Positions 8,033-16,665 of a stretch of 64,000 nt of DNA are shown in pieces. The stretch lies in the NCBI GenBank assembly GCA_947496605.1, contig CANMDF010000002.1, positions 806,001 to 870,000 on the forward strand, read 5' to 3'. Source of the stretch: an uncultured Paracoccaceae bacterium (GTDB lineage: Bacteria > Pseudomonadota > Alphaproteobacteria > Rhodobacterales > Rhodobacteraceae). Numbering within the stretch: the stretch's first letter is position 1; every line of letters begins with the position of its first letter. The translations under genes were made by a program, and so were the position numbers. Under the pieces are notes generated by a model that saw only the letters and a program-made list of their open reading frames with translations, made no database searches and was not told the DNA's origin.

Positions 8033-8911
8033 ATGGCTCGAAACCTAGACTTAACGGCACTGCGTTCCTTTGTAGCGGTCTCTGATGCAGGCGGCGTGAC
8101 CCGTGCGGCGGGAATGCTTAATTTGACGCAATCCGCTGTTTCGATGCAGCTAAAGCGTCTTGAAGATTCGCTTGATGTCCCGTTGCTTGACCGTTCCTCA
8201 CGCACAATCGCATTGACGCCAGCAGGCGAGCAAATGCTGGGCTACGCGCGGTCTATGTTGAAAATCAATGATGAGGCGTTGTCGCGTCTAACGGCCACCG
8301 AATTTGAAGGCGAAATCAGGTTGGGGGTGCCACATGACGTGATTTACCCGGCTGTTCCTGCAGTGTTAAAAAGGTTTGCTGCGGATTTCCCAAGAATGCA
8401 GGTACGTCTGATTTCGATGCCAACACGCAAGTTGTTGGACATGCTGGGGCGCGGCGAGGTTGATCTGATCCTAACGACCGAAGAAACCTGTGGTCCGGGT
8501 GGGCAGGCGCTTGTTGAATTGCCATTGCTTTGGGTGGGTGCAAGTGATGGCCAATCATGGCGCAAGAAACCGTTGCCCGTGGCCTTTTGCAAGAACTGTA
8601 TTTTCCGCAGCGGTGTTCTGCAGGCGCTCAACGAAGGCAGTATTGATTGGACGATGGCCGTCGATTCAGAATTGGACAACGCAGTTGAGGCGGCGGTCAG
8701 CGCTGACCTGGCAGTCCACGTCGCACTCGAAGGCAGTTTGCCACCGCATACTGTCAAGATTGATCACGGTGGGCTGTTGCCTGACCTAAAGCCGCAGAAC
8801 ATCAACCTCTACGTGCTTAAGCCCGAAGACCAGGTCAGCCAAGCGATGGCCGAGATTATCAAACAATGCTACGCCGCACCGGTGCCAAAGCCACAGTTGG
8901 TTACGGCGTAA
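8033..8911 (+). CDS. LysR-family transcriptional regulator
   Basis: 292 residues. The winged helix at about 5-65 contains GGVTRAAGMLNLTQSAVSMQLKRLE and DRSSRTIALTPAGE, closely matching the LysR consensus. The remaining 220 residues form the effector-binding domain. Divergent to the DUF1127 gene with TGATATAT sites between, suggesting control of that gene or of itself. The 3' end overlaps the convergent oxidoreductase gene by 11 bp. Confidence 0.92.
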   Translation: MARNLDLTALRSFVAVSDAGGVTRAAGMLNLTQSAVSMQLKRLEDSLDVPLLDRSSRTIALTPAGEQMLGYARSMLKINDEALSRLTATEFEGEIRLGVPHDVIYPAVPAVLKRFAADFPRMQVRLISMPTRKLLDMLGRGEVDLILTTEETCGPGGQALVELPLLWVGASDGQSWRKKPLPVAFCKNCIFRSGVLQALNEGSIDWTMAVDSELDNAVEAAVSADLAVHVALEGSLPPHTVKIDHGGLLPDLKPQNINLYVLKPEDQVSQAMAEIIKQCYAAPVPKPQLVTA

Positions 8912-9860
8912 CAACAACCTTGCCGGTTGATTTGCGTGTGCGCATCAGTTCAAGCGCATCTGCGGCTTGATCCAAGGGTAGGACGTGGCTGACATGCGGT
9001 TGCAGCTTGCCTTCAGCGTGCCATGCCATCAATTCCGCAAGGCTGTCTGTTAAAGCCTGAGGATTGAATGCGAGGTAACCACCCCAGTAGAACCCGATGA
9101 CTGTGATGTTTTTGACCAGCAGGATATTTGCAGGAATTTGCGGCACGTCCCCACTGGCAAAGCCGATGACGATAACCCGTGCCTCTCTGTTGCAAGCACC
9201 AAGAGCCGCTTTGAAAGCATCACCGCCCACAGGATCATAAACAACGTCTGCGCCACCCAGCGCTTTGACGGCGGTTTTGATATCGTCGGTGTCACTGTCG
9301 ATCAGATGATCGGCGCCCGCAGCCTTGGCCACCGCAAGTTTGTCCACACCACGCGCGACGGCAATGACCGTTGCCCCCATCGCTTTGCCAATCTCAACCG
9401 CAGTCAGTCCAACGCCACCAGCGGCCCCCAAGACCAAAAGGGTTTCGCCCTGCAGTAAGTTCGCACGTCGTGCAAGTGCCAGATGTGATGTGCCGTAAGC
9501 CACCATAAATCCCGCAGCTGTTTCATCGGACATCGTCGCCGGAACCGGACGGCAAAGTGCAGCAGGAAAAACACCCTTGTCGGCCAAGCCGCCCTGACCG
9601 CCAAAAACCGCCACGCGTGTTCCAATCTTTGGCGTTATGACATCCGGGCCCGTCGCGACAACGGTTCCGCAGACTTCCATGCCAAGGGTGAAAGGCGGGG
9701 TCGGTGTATCCTGATAGGTGCCTTTTGCCATCAAGAGATCTGCAAAGTTTAGACCGCAAGCGGCGATATCCAGCAGGACTTCTCCTTTGGCGGGCTCGGG
9801 GTTCGCCACATCTATAACAGCTGGTTTCGTTTCAAACGAATGGACTTGGAATGCGCGCAT
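8901..9860 (-). CDS. NADPH:quinone oxidoreductase family protein (MDR superfamily)
   Basis: 319 residues. An N-terminal GroES-like domain (about 25-110, LDIAACGLNFADLLMAKG) is followed by a Rossmann domain with the nucleotide-binding motif LGAAGGVGLTAVEIGKAMGA. The zinc ligands of alcohol dehydrogenases are absent, as in zeta-crystallin-type quinone reductases. VVYDPVGGDAF and the C-terminal STGKVVV segment are also family features. Likely reduces quinones or enones with NADPH; the physiological substrate is unknown. Confirmed as a single gene by its intact frame. Confidence 0.9.
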   Translation of the reverse strand: MRAFQVHSFETKPAVIDVANPEPAKGEVLLDIAACGLNFADLLMAKGTYQDTPTPPFTLGMEVCGTVVATGPDVITPKIGTRVAVFGGQGGLADKGVFPAALCRPVPATMSDETAAGFMVAYGTSHLALARRANLLQGETLLVLGAAGGVGLTAVEIGKAMGATVIAVARGVDKLAVAKAAGADHLIDSDTDDIKTAVKALGGADVVYDPVGGDAFKAALGACNREARVIVIGFASGDVPQIPANILLVKNITVIGFYWGGYLAFNPQALTDSLAELMAWHAEGKLQPHVSHVLPLDQAADALELMRTRKSTGKVVVTP

Positions 9861-9908
9861 CTTAATGAATCCTTGGTCATTTCAGCCTTTATGTTCGGTA
9901 TGGAGAAC

Positions 9909-9946
9909 AAGCGCCAGTCTCAAAAATGCGCGAAAAAGTGGCGCTT
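9909..9946. repeat. 8-bp inverted repeat AAGCGCCA/TGGCGCTT
   Basis: AAGCGCCA (9909-9916) and TGGCGCTT (9939-9946) are exact inverse complements with a 22-nt centre, in the 274-bp gap between the divergent oxidoreductase and XRE genes. Operator or structured leader; not distinguishable from sequence. Confidence 0.4.
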
Positions 9947-10049
9947 TACAGAAAAGTGAACGCACAAACCTATCCTTAAGGTAAGGACAAGGGCTGCAAC
10001 CGTTGCGTGTTCTGTGCTAATGTTGTCTTGGCATGTTCTTGTAACGTGT

Positions 10050-10067
10050 GGTCGGTAGAATCCGACC
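10050..10067. promoter_or_regulatory. Candidate operator GGTCGG-N6-CCGACC before the XRE regulator
   Basis: Perfect 6-bp inverted repeat with a 6-bp A+T-rich spacer (TAGAAT), 68 bp before the XRE start. The size and symmetry suit autoregulation by a dimeric helix-turn-helix protein. Confidence 0.4.
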
Positions 10068-10134
10068 GTGTATTTTAATGAGTGAAATCCATGGCTGGTC
10101 ACTGAAAGATTGCCAGCCGAGTGAGGAAGAGAAA

Positions 10135-10506
10135 ATGAAACACCCCGTAGATGTCCATGTTGGCAAACGAATCCGCCATCGTCGCTGGATGAATGGTACG
10201 ACACAACAGCAGTTGGCTGAGGCTGTCGGCATCAAGTTCCAGCAAATTCAAAAGTACGAAACTGGCATGAACCGCGTCAGCGCATCCCGCCTTTGGGATA
10301 TCGCTAAGGTATTGGGAGTAGAGATTTCTTTCTTCTTTGAAGGACTTGATGCCGAGCCAAATCCGAATGCGAATGCGTCGGATATGCCAGGCGATATCTT
10401 GACTGATAAAGAAGCCTTAGAACTTCTGCGTTCCTACTACGCGATCCCTGAAAACCAACGCCGGCGTTTGTTCGATCTTGCCCGCGTTCTGAGTGAGGCT
10501 GCTTAG
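10135..10506 (+). CDS. XRE-family helix-turn-helix regulator
   Basis: 123 residues. The HTH at about 10-65 reads VGKRIRHRRWMNGTTQQQLAEAVGIKFQQIQKYETGMNRVSASRLWDIAKVLG. A charged linker and a short helical tail (ALELLRSYYAIPENQRRRLFDLARVL) follow, a layout common in Alphaproteobacteria. ATG 10135 is chosen over the longer ORF start because AGGAAG lies five bases upstream and homologous N-termini usually begin MKHP. The regulon is unknown. hisN lies 77 bp downstream behind a hairpin. Confidence 0.88.
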   Translation: MKHPVDVHVGKRIRHRRWMNGTTQQQLAEAVGIKFQQIQKYETGMNRVSASRLWDIAKVLGVEISFFFEGLDAEPNPNANASDMPGDILTDKEALELLRSYYAIPENQRRRLFDLARVLSEAA

Positions 10507-10527
10507 CCCACGACTTGACCTGTCATG

Positions 10528-10565
10528 CTGCGCCGCGTTACCGCCAATAGGAAACGTCGGCGCAG
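10528..10565 (+). repeat. Hairpin between XRE gene and hisN
   Basis: CTGCGCCG-CGTT pairs with AACG-T-CGGCGCAG (12 bp, one bulge, 13-nt loop). No T run follows, so it could be a weak terminator or a structured hisN leader. Confidence 0.45.
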
Positions 10566-10582
10566 TTGAAGGGCACTCTTCC

Positions 10583-11392
10583 ATGGCAGTCTCGAAAACA
10601 ACTCAAACGGAACTTATAAAAGTGGCCCACGCGCTTGCGGACGCCGCTAGACCTGTCACGTTGGCATATTTCCGCGCATCGGGACTGGCCGCTGACAACA
10701 AAGACGCCGCTGGGTTTGATCCCGTTACGATTGCTGATCGCGATGCCGAAAAAGCTATGCGTGAGGTGCTGGCAAAAACCCGTCCCGATGATGCAATTCT
10801 GGGTGAAGAGTTCGGCCATCAAAGTGGCTCGACTGGTTTGACATGGGTCCTTGATCCGATCGACGGCACGCGCGGCTATATCAGCGGCACGCCAACTTGG
10901 GGTGTCTTGATATCGGTGGCTGATGCAGATGGTCCGCTATTTGGGCTGATCGATCAGCCGTACATCGGCGAGCGTTTTGTAGGCGGTTTCGGTGTCGCCG
11001 AAGTAGACGGCCCGACTGGTCGGACAGCTTTGTCTTGCAGACCGCCGCGCACTTTGGCCAAAGCAACAGTTCTGACGACATTTCCAGAGGTAGGGACACC
11101 CCAAGACCGCGCCGCATTTGAGGCGGTGGCAAGCCAAGCCCAACTGACGCGGTATGGGATGGATTGTTATGGATATGCTTTGTTAGCCGCTGGACAAGTT
11201 GATCTGGTGATCGAAGCGGGCCTGAATGCCTATGATATTCAGGCGCCCATTGCCGTCGTCCAAGCGGCAGGGGGCATCGTCACCAATTGGGAAGGCGGTC
11301 CTGTCCACAATGGTGGTCGTGCGCTGGCAGCGGCAAATGAGGCAATCCATGCCGAAGCGTTGGCTATTTTGCGAGAGGTCTCGCATGACTGA
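10583..11392 (+). CDS. hisN: Histidinol-phosphatase, inositol-monophosphatase type
   Basis: 269 residues. Removes phosphate from L-histidinol phosphate in histidine synthesis (known role of this subfamily). Metal-binding motifs of the IMPase fold are visible: GEEFG, WVLDPIDGTRGYISG and the C-terminal AYDIQAPIAVVQAAGG (third metal Asp). WGVLISV and YIGERFVGGFG are typical of the HisN-like branch. The ORF-track start (10493) is too early; MAVSKTTQ at 10583 matches family N-termini. It overlaps the following deaminase by 8 bp, so the two are probably co-transcribed. No other his genes are nearby. Confidence 0.8.
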   Translation: MAVSKTTQTELIKVAHALADAARPVTLAYFRASGLAADNKDAAGFDPVTIADRDAEKAMREVLAKTRPDDAILGEEFGHQSGSTGLTWVLDPIDGTRGYISGTPTWGVLISVADADGPLFGLIDQPYIGERFVGGFGVAEVDGPTGRTALSCRPPRTLAKATVLTTFPEVGTPQDRAAFEAVASQAQLTRYGMDCYGYALLAAGQVDLVIEAGLNAYDIQAPIAVVQAAGGIVTNWEGGPVHNGGRALAAANEAIHAEALAILREVSHD

Positions 11393-12725
11393 TACATTGA
11401 TCAAAGGCGCGGACGTCATTCTGACGATGGATGACGCACGACGCGAACTGCACGGTGCTGATGTGTTGCTGGAAGGTGGCGTGATCAAACAGATTGGTCA
11501 TGATCTTATCGCACCAGAGGCAGAGGTTTTTCACGCCAAAGGTAAGATCATTACCCCTGGTTTAGTGAATACGCATCATCACCTCTATCAAACGCTGACC
11601 CGCGCGGTCCCCGGTGCCCAAGATGCGTTACTCTTTGGCTGGTTGCAGCGGCTTTATCCAATTTGGGCACGCTTTGGTCCCGAAGAAATGTTTGTGTCGG
11701 CCCAAGTTGGACTGGCAGAACTGGCTTTGTCTGGCTGCACGCTGACATCCGACCATCTTTATCTTTATCCGAATGGTGCCCGACTGGATGACACGATCGC
11801 CGCGGCACAGGATATCGGTCTGCGTTTTCATGCGACGCGCGGCGCGATGAGCATCGGTGAAAGTGACGGTGGCTTGCCGCCGGACGCGCTCGTGGAAGAT
11901 GAGCATGCCATTCTTGAGGACAGCATCCGGGTTATCGATGCATTCCATGATTCCAATCCCGGCGCGATGATACGTGTCGGCGTCGCACCCTGTAGTCCTT
12001 TTTCGGTAACCCGTGACTTAATGCGCGATGCCGCCGTTTTGGCACGGGACAAAGGTGTAATGATGCACACGCATTTGGCTGAAAACGACGAAGACATTGC
12101 CTATTCGCTCGAAAAATTTGGATGTCGCCCGGGACAATACGCAGAAGACCTTGGGTGGACTGGTGATGATGTCTGGCATGCCCATTGTGTGAAGCTCGAC
12201 ACGCGAGAGATTGATCTCTTTGCACGCAGCCGGACAGGTGTTGCGCATTGCCCGTGTTCAAACTGCCGTCTTGGATCCGGGATCGCGCCCGTCCGGCAAA
12301 TGCGGGACGCGGGCGTTCCAGTTGGGCTGGGTGTTGATGGCTCGGCCAGCAATGATGTGGGCAATTTGGTTGGTGAGGCGCGGCAAGCCATGTTGTTGCA
12401 ACGCGTGCAAAACGGGGCCGATGCAATGTCTGCACGCGAAGCGCTAGAGATTGCGACGCGCGGTGGTGCGCAGGTTTTAGGCCGTAATGACTGCGGACAG
12501 ATCGCTGTTGGCAAACGCGCGGATATTGCGATCTGGGATGCACACACGATTGAAAACGCCGGATCATGGGATCCTGCCGCATTGCTGCTGGCGGGGCCAA
12601 CCCGCGTTGACGCCTTGTTCGTTGAAGGCAGGCAGATCGTATCCGAAGGAAAGGTCATCACAATCGACCTACCAAATGTTGTAGAACGCCAAAACAACCT
12701 CGCGCGGAAACTTGCCGAAGACTAA
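11385..12725 (+). CDS. 8-oxoguanine deaminase-type amidohydrolase
   Basis: 446 residues, metal-dependent amidohydrolase of the AtzB/TrzN/cytosine-deaminase-like group. Metal ligands are visible: VNTHHHLYQTLTRAVPGAQD (HxH), HTHLAEN (His), HAHCVKLD (His) and LGVDGSASND (Asp). LFGWLQRLYPIWARFGPEE and CPCSNCRLGSGIAPVR match the 8-oxoguanine deaminase subgroup, which converts 8-oxoguanine to urate. ATG 11385 overlaps the hisN stop; the ORF-track start at 11226 is inside hisN. Guanine deaminase is encoded 600 bp away. The substrate assignment is by family resemblance; an isocytosine or s-triazine substrate is possible. Confidence 0.82.
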   Translation: MTDTLIKGADVILTMDDARRELHGADVLLEGGVIKQIGHDLIAPEAEVFHAKGKIITPGLVNTHHHLYQTLTRAVPGAQDALLFGWLQRLYPIWARFGPEEMFVSAQVGLAELALSGCTLTSDHLYLYPNGARLDDTIAAAQDIGLRFHATRGAMSIGESDGGLPPDALVEDEHAILEDSIRVIDAFHDSNPGAMIRVGVAPCSPFSVTRDLMRDAAVLARDKGVMMHTHLAENDEDIAYSLEKFGCRPGQYAEDLGWTGDDVWHAHCVKLDTREIDLFARSRTGVAHCPCSNCRLGSGIAPVRQMRDAGVPVGLGVDGSASNDVGNLVGEARQAMLLQRVQNGADAMSAREALEIATRGGAQVLGRNDCGQIAVGKRADIAIWDAHTIENAGSWDPAALLLAGPTRVDALFVEGRQIVSEGKVITIDLPNVVERQNNLARKLAED

Positions 12726-12749
12726 ATTCAATCAATTTCGGCAAGTTTC
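12707..12749 (+). repeat. 13-bp perfect inverted repeat across the deaminase stop codon
   Basis: GAAACTTGCCGAA (12707-12719) and TTCGGCAAGTTTC (12737-12749) are exact inverse complements with a 17-nt loop containing the TAA stop. No T run follows. It could protect the mRNA 3' end or act as a Rho-assisted terminator. Confidence 0.7.
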
Positions 12750-12824
12750 GGTCTAAATCATGCCACATTCAAACGCGACCAAGTGGACTTCGGTTTCTAA
12801 TCCCACTCCGGAAAGGGCGTCGCC

Positions 12825-13304
12825 ATGAAAAACATTCTCACCGTGTTTTTACTCTCAGCGATGGCGGCTTGTAGCACGGCGCCCGCACCTCAGACGACCT
12901 CAGTTGCAGCAACATCAGCTGCTACTGGGGTCGCTTCTGGTTTCACCGCAGACATAAACGCATTCCGCGCCAGTCAAGGACTAGGTGCTGTTCAACCTAA
13001 CGCCGCATTGACCCGCGCGGCCCAAGCACATGCCAATGACATGGCAAGTCGCGGTTACTTTTCGCATGAGTCCCCAAACGGTCCGAACGGCCGTAATTTC
13101 GTTGAACGCGCGAAAGCAGGCGGTTGCGCGTTGCGGTCCGGTGCCGAAAACATCGCAAATGGGCAACAATCCGAAAGCGCCGCTCTAACATCTTGGCAGA
13201 ATTCTGCAGGCCACCGCAGAAACATGCTGGTCCCAAGCTACACACAATATGGGCTAGGTCGTTCTGGAAACATCTGGGTGCTAAAGCTGGCCGCTAGCTG
13301 CTAG
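12825..13304 (+). CDS. CAP/SCP-domain lipoprotein
   Basis: 159 residues. The signal peptide ends in lipobox AMAAC (Cys16), then a short Ser/Thr/Ala linker. A CAP domain follows from about 42 on: ADINAFRASQGLGAVQPN, AHANDMASRGYFSHESPNG (metal-binding His) and ENIANGQ, WQNSAGHRRNMLVPSYTQYGLG (second His). Bacterial CAP proteins are extracytoplasmic with unsettled functions. The stop codon shares the palindrome CTAG with the stop of the convergent guaD. Confidence 0.9.
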   Translation: MKNILTVFLLSAMAACSTAPAPQTTSVAATSAATGVASGFTADINAFRASQGLGAVQPNAALTRAAQAHANDMASRGYFSHESPNGPNGRNFVERAKAGGCALRSGAENIANGQQSESAALTSWQNSAGHRRNMLVPSYTQYGLGRSGNIWVLKLAASC

Positions 13305-14590
13305 GCCTGCCTGACGCCAGCCACCCAAACATCCTTTATAGCGCGATCATCCCCCATCATGATGGTAGGGAACAGCGCATCCCAAATATCATTTGCGCGA
13401 TCAGTACGCTGCGCAATTGCTGGTGTAGATTGCAGATCGATGACTGTAATGTCTGCCGCTGCACCTGTTCCCAAATGCCCGATCTCACCGGACATCTTTA
13501 GCGCCGCTGCTGACCCCTCAGTGGCCAGCCACATCAGTTGAGCAGGATGCAGCGCTGTTCCGCGCAACTGTCCAATTTCATAGGCTGCAGCCATTGTGCG
13601 CAGCATGGAAAAAGAAGACCCGCCGCCCGTGTCGGTCGCAAGCCCAATTGCCAGTTTGGATTTTGCCAAACCCATCAGGTCGAATAATCCAGACCCGATG
13701 AAGGTGTTCGATGTCGGACAGTGCACCACTGCGGCACCGACTTCGGCTAGTCTTGCGATTTCGCGTGCTTCTAGATGGATCGAATGGCCATACAAACCGC
13801 GTTCGCCCAATAGGCCGAACATTTCATAGGTGTCCAGATAATCGCGGGCTTGCGGAAACAACTCTTTGACCCACGCAATCTCGGGCAGCTGTTCGCTAAG
13901 GTGTGTTTGCATCAGGCAATTCGGGTGTTCTGACCACAAAGCGCCCAATGCGGCCAATTGATCGGGTGTAGATGTAGGTGAAAACCGCGGGGTGATCGCA
14001 TATATCGCGCGACCTTTGCCGTGCCAATGGTCTAACAGTGCTTTGCTATCGTCATAGGCCGTCTGCGCGGTATCGCGTAGCGTGTCTGGCGCATTACGGT
14101 CCATACAGGTCTTACCTGCGACAACGGCCATGTTGCGGTGGGACGCAGCTTCAAAAAATGCATCAACGCTTTGCGGGTGGATCGTGCAAAAACTGGTCAG
14201 CGTTGTTGTGCCATGCGCCAACGCCAATTCAAGCGTGCGTTCCGCCACATCATTTGCATAGGCCCGATCACCAAATCGTGCCTCTTCCGGGAAAGTGTAG
14301 GTATTGAGCCAATCGATCAGTTGCTTGCCCCAACTCGCAATTATACCGGTTTGCGGATAATGCATATGGGCATCGACAAAGCCTGCGCTGATCAGTGCGT
14401 CTTGATAGTCAGTGACAACCGCGTCTGGATGATCGTGCAGTAGGGCCGCGCCATTTCCAATTGCCGAAATCTGATCACCATCAATGAGTACGCCACCTGC
14501 GCTGTCGAAATCGACGACATCTGCCCAATCCTCCAACAAAGGATTGCCTGAAAATCCAAGGGTTTGCCCCAAAAGTAAGTGCTTGGTCAT
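13301..14590 (-). CDS. guaD: Guanine deaminase
   Basis: 429 residues, zinc amidohydrolase converting guanine to xanthine and ammonia in the cytoplasm. Family motifs are clear: FVDAHMHYPQTGIIASWGKQLIDWLNTYTFPEE, HGTTTLTSFCTIHPQS, QTHLSEQLPEI, GHSIHLEAREIARLAEVGAAVVHCPTSNTFIGSG and LATDTGGGSSFSML (metal Asp). MTKHLLLGQTLGF at 14590 is the likely start, nine residues inside the ORF-track call. Divergent from mgtE. With the 8-oxoguanine-deaminase-like gene it makes a small purine deamination cluster, although the two are on opposite strands. Confidence 0.93.
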   Translation of the reverse strand: MTKHLLLGQTLGFSGNPLLEDWADVVDFDSAGGVLIDGDQISAIGNGAALLHDHPDAVVTDYQDALISAGFVDAHMHYPQTGIIASWGKQLIDWLNTYTFPEEARFGDRAYANDVAERTLELALAHGTTTLTSFCTIHPQSVDAFFEAASHRNMAVVAGKTCMDRNAPDTLRDTAQTAYDDSKALLDHWHGKGRAIYAITPRFSPTSTPDQLAALGALWSEHPNCLMQTHLSEQLPEIAWVKELFPQARDYLDTYEMFGLLGERGLYGHSIHLEAREIARLAEVGAAVVHCPTSNTFIGSGLFDLMGLAKSKLAIGLATDTGGGSSFSMLRTMAAAYEIGQLRGTALHPAQLMWLATEGSAAALKMSGEIGHLGTGAAADITVIDLQSTPAIAQRTDRANDIWDALFPTIMMGDDRAIKDVWVAGVRQA

Positions 14591-14691
14591 AGGTTCACCA
14601 TATGGTCCCGTTTGCATGGGGTAAATCGCAGAAATCCAAGTTGTGCCGCAGGACGAAGCGGCTATGTTGAATTGAGCGCAAAGGATGTTTC

Positions 14692-16062
14692 ATGGCCGAA
14701 CCAGAGAGCACCGAAGACGAAGCATTTGGTATCACTGACAGATTGGTCAGTGATGTGCTCGATGCTGTGGGTCGCAGTGATGGTGCGTTCCTCAGCGACG
14801 CTCTCGATCCGATGCACCCGGCGGATGTGGCCCACCTACTTGAACAAGTCGACGCGCGTGATCGTCGTGCACTTTTAGTCGCGTGGCCCGGTGGTCTTGA
14901 AGGCGATGTTCTGTCCGAATTGGACGAAGAACTGCGCGAAGAGGTCATCGAACAACTCGCCCCGTCTGAGCTGGCCGAAGCGGTGCGCGATCTGGAAAGC
15001 GATGATGTTGTTGACCTCGTTGAATACCTTGATGATGCACAGCAAGAGGCGGTTCTTGATGCGCTGGATGCGGGCGATCGCGCTGTTGTTGAACAAGCGT
15101 TGGCCTACCCCGAGGAATCCGCGGGCCGTCACATGCAGTCCGAACTGGTGCGCGCGCCCGAACATTGGACCGTTGGCGAAGCGATTGATTATCTGCGCTC
15201 TGATGTGGTGCTGCCTGATCAGTTTTACCACATCATTTTGGTTGATCCACGGCTTAAGGCGACCGGCTATGTCACGCTGGGTCGGGTCCTGAGCCATGCA
15301 CGCGATACGCCGCTGCGTGCTCTGACCGAAGATACGTTCCGGACCTTCCATGTCGCGCAAGACGTGGAAGAAGTGGCACAAGCCATCAACCACTATCACA
15401 TGATCACAGCGCCGGTTGTGGATGACGACGACCGGATTGTCGGTGTCATCACAATCGACGATGCGATGGCGTTCTTGGAAGAAGAGGCAGAAGAAGACAT
15501 CCTGCGCCTTGCTGGTGTTGGCGAAGGCAGCCTCTCAGACCGTGTGATCGCAACGACCAAACGGCGCTTTCCGTGGCTTGCGGTTAATCTGGTTACTGCG
15601 ATCTTCGCCTCGATGGTGATTTCACTGTTTGAGGAAACCATAGCCGGTCTGGTGGCGCTGGCGGTCTTGATGCCCATTGTCGCGTCGATGGGTGGCAATG
15701 CAGGCACCCAGTCGCTGACGGTTGCGGTGCGTGCGCTCGCGACACGCGACCTGACCACCGCAAACGTCTGGCGCGTCATCAAACGAGAGGTGTTGGTTGG
15801 CCTGATCAACGGCTTGATATTTGCTGTCGTCATGGGCATCGTGGGCGTCGTCTGGTTCGGTTCACCCATGCTGGGTGTGGTGATCGCGGTAGCGATGGTG
15901 ATCAACATGGTGGTTGCTGGTTTTGCGGGGACTGTCATTCCGGTTGTCTTGGAAAAAATGGGCGTCGATCCCGCACTTGCATCAGGCGCTTTTGTGACAA
16001 CGGTCACAGATGTTGTCGGCTTCTTTGCCTTTCTTGGGCTCGCCGCCATGTGGTTATTGTGA
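14692..16062 (+). CDS. mgtE: Magnesium transporter MgtE
   Basis: 456 residues. The cytosolic acidic N domain (about 30-140, with DVVDLVEYL and LAYPEESAGRHMQSEL) is followed by two CBS domains (about 145-265, HYHMITAPVVDDDDRIVGVITIDDAM) and five membrane helices. The pore-family signature LMPIVASMGGNAGTQSLTVAVRAL is intact. The protein is an Mg2+-gated Mg2+ channel of the inner membrane. No Mg2+ riboswitch is recognisable in the 100 bp upstream. Its TGA is followed directly by the ATG of the next gene. Confidence 0.95.
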   Translation: MAEPESTEDEAFGITDRLVSDVLDAVGRSDGAFLSDALDPMHPADVAHLLEQVDARDRRALLVAWPGGLEGDVLSELDEELREEVIEQLAPSELAEAVRDLESDDVVDLVEYLDDAQQEAVLDALDAGDRAVVEQALAYPEESAGRHMQSELVRAPEHWTVGEAIDYLRSDVVLPDQFYHIILVDPRLKATGYVTLGRVLSHARDTPLRALTEDTFRTFHVAQDVEEVAQAINHYHMITAPVVDDDDRIVGVITIDDAMAFLEEEAEEDILRLAGVGEGSLSDRVIATTKRRFPWLAVNLVTAIFASMVISLFEETIAGLVALAVLMPIVASMGGNAGTQSLTVAVRALATRDLTTANVWRVIKREVLVGLINGLIFAVVMGIVGVVWFGSPMLGVVIAVAMVINMVVAGFAGTVIPVVLEKMGVDPALASGAFVTTVTDVVGFFAFLGLAAMWLL

Positions 16063-16602
16063 ATGGATAAAACCGCTGCACGCACCGCCGCTTTCGCCCG
16101 TCGCAAAGCAGCCCATATGCCGCATACCGCAACGGCCGGCTACCTCAGTGAAGTGCTTGCCGGATATCGCGGTGTCCCCTTGGCAGGCTATATGGCCATG
16201 CGCACCGAGATCGACCCAACCCCGACGATGGCAGAGGCCACAGCCCACGGACCTGTCGGTGTGCCGGTGATCATCGGGGCAGGGCAGCCGCTAAAGTTCC
16301 GCGCATGGGAACCTGATTGCAAGCTGATCAAAGGCGAATTCGGCGCGATGATCCCTGAAGCAGGGGCATGGATGACCCCACAAATCGTCATCGTGCCGCT
16401 TGTCGCATTCGACCGCCGCGGCGGGCGCTTAGGGTATGGGGGTGGTTTCTACGACCGGACCCTGGAAAAACTCCGCGCGGCACAACCCACAATGGCGATT
16501 GGCTTTGCCTACACCGCCCAGGAAGACGACAACCTGCCTCTGGAACCAACAGATCAGCCGCTCGACCTGATTGTGACCGAGCAAGGCATCATCACACCCT
16601 GA
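16063..16602 (+). CDS. 5-formyltetrahydrofolate cyclo-ligase
   Basis: 179 residues (MTHFS family, E. coli YgfA/Fau). Converts 5-formyl-THF to 5,10-methenyl-THF using ATP. VIVPLVAFDRRGGRLGYGGGFYDRTLEKL is the ATP/substrate-binding signature, and the Arg/Lys-rich N-terminal helix (AFARRKAAH) is also present. Starts at the base after the mgtE stop, so translation is probably coupled. No 6S RNA was recognised next to it, unlike in gammaproteobacteria. A repeat element follows. Confidence 0.92.
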   Translation: MDKTAARTAAFARRKAAHMPHTATAGYLSEVLAGYRGVPLAGYMAMRTEIDPTPTMAEATAHGPVGVPVIIGAGQPLKFRAWEPDCKLIKGEFGAMIPEAGAWMTPQIVIVPLVAFDRRGGRLGYGGGFYDRTLEKLRAAQPTMAIGFAYTAQEDDNLPLEPTDQPLDLIVTEQGIITP

Positions 16603-16606
16603 TTAT

Positions 16607-16660
16607 CTTCTTATGTTCAAAAATACCTCGGGGGAGGCCGCAGGCCGGGGGCAGAGCCCC
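16607..16660 (-). repeat. Dispersed intergenic repeat, copy A (terminator-like)
   Basis: On the minus strand: GGGGCTCTGCCCC hairpin, a GGCCTGCGGCC segment, CCTCCCCCGAGG, then TATTTTTGAACATAAGAAG. The core GAGGTATTTTT(G/A)AACAT(A/G)AGAAG matches copy B closely. It lies 6 bp downstream of the yebC stop on the same strand and probably ends yebC transcription. Confidence 0.75.
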
Positions 16661-16665
16661 AAGCA

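Noticed and set aside
15980-16062. 6S RNA next to the 5-formyl-THF cyclo-ligase gene
   Set aside because: mgtE ends on the base before the gene starts, so there is no room; the 6S-ygfA link belongs to other proteobacteria.
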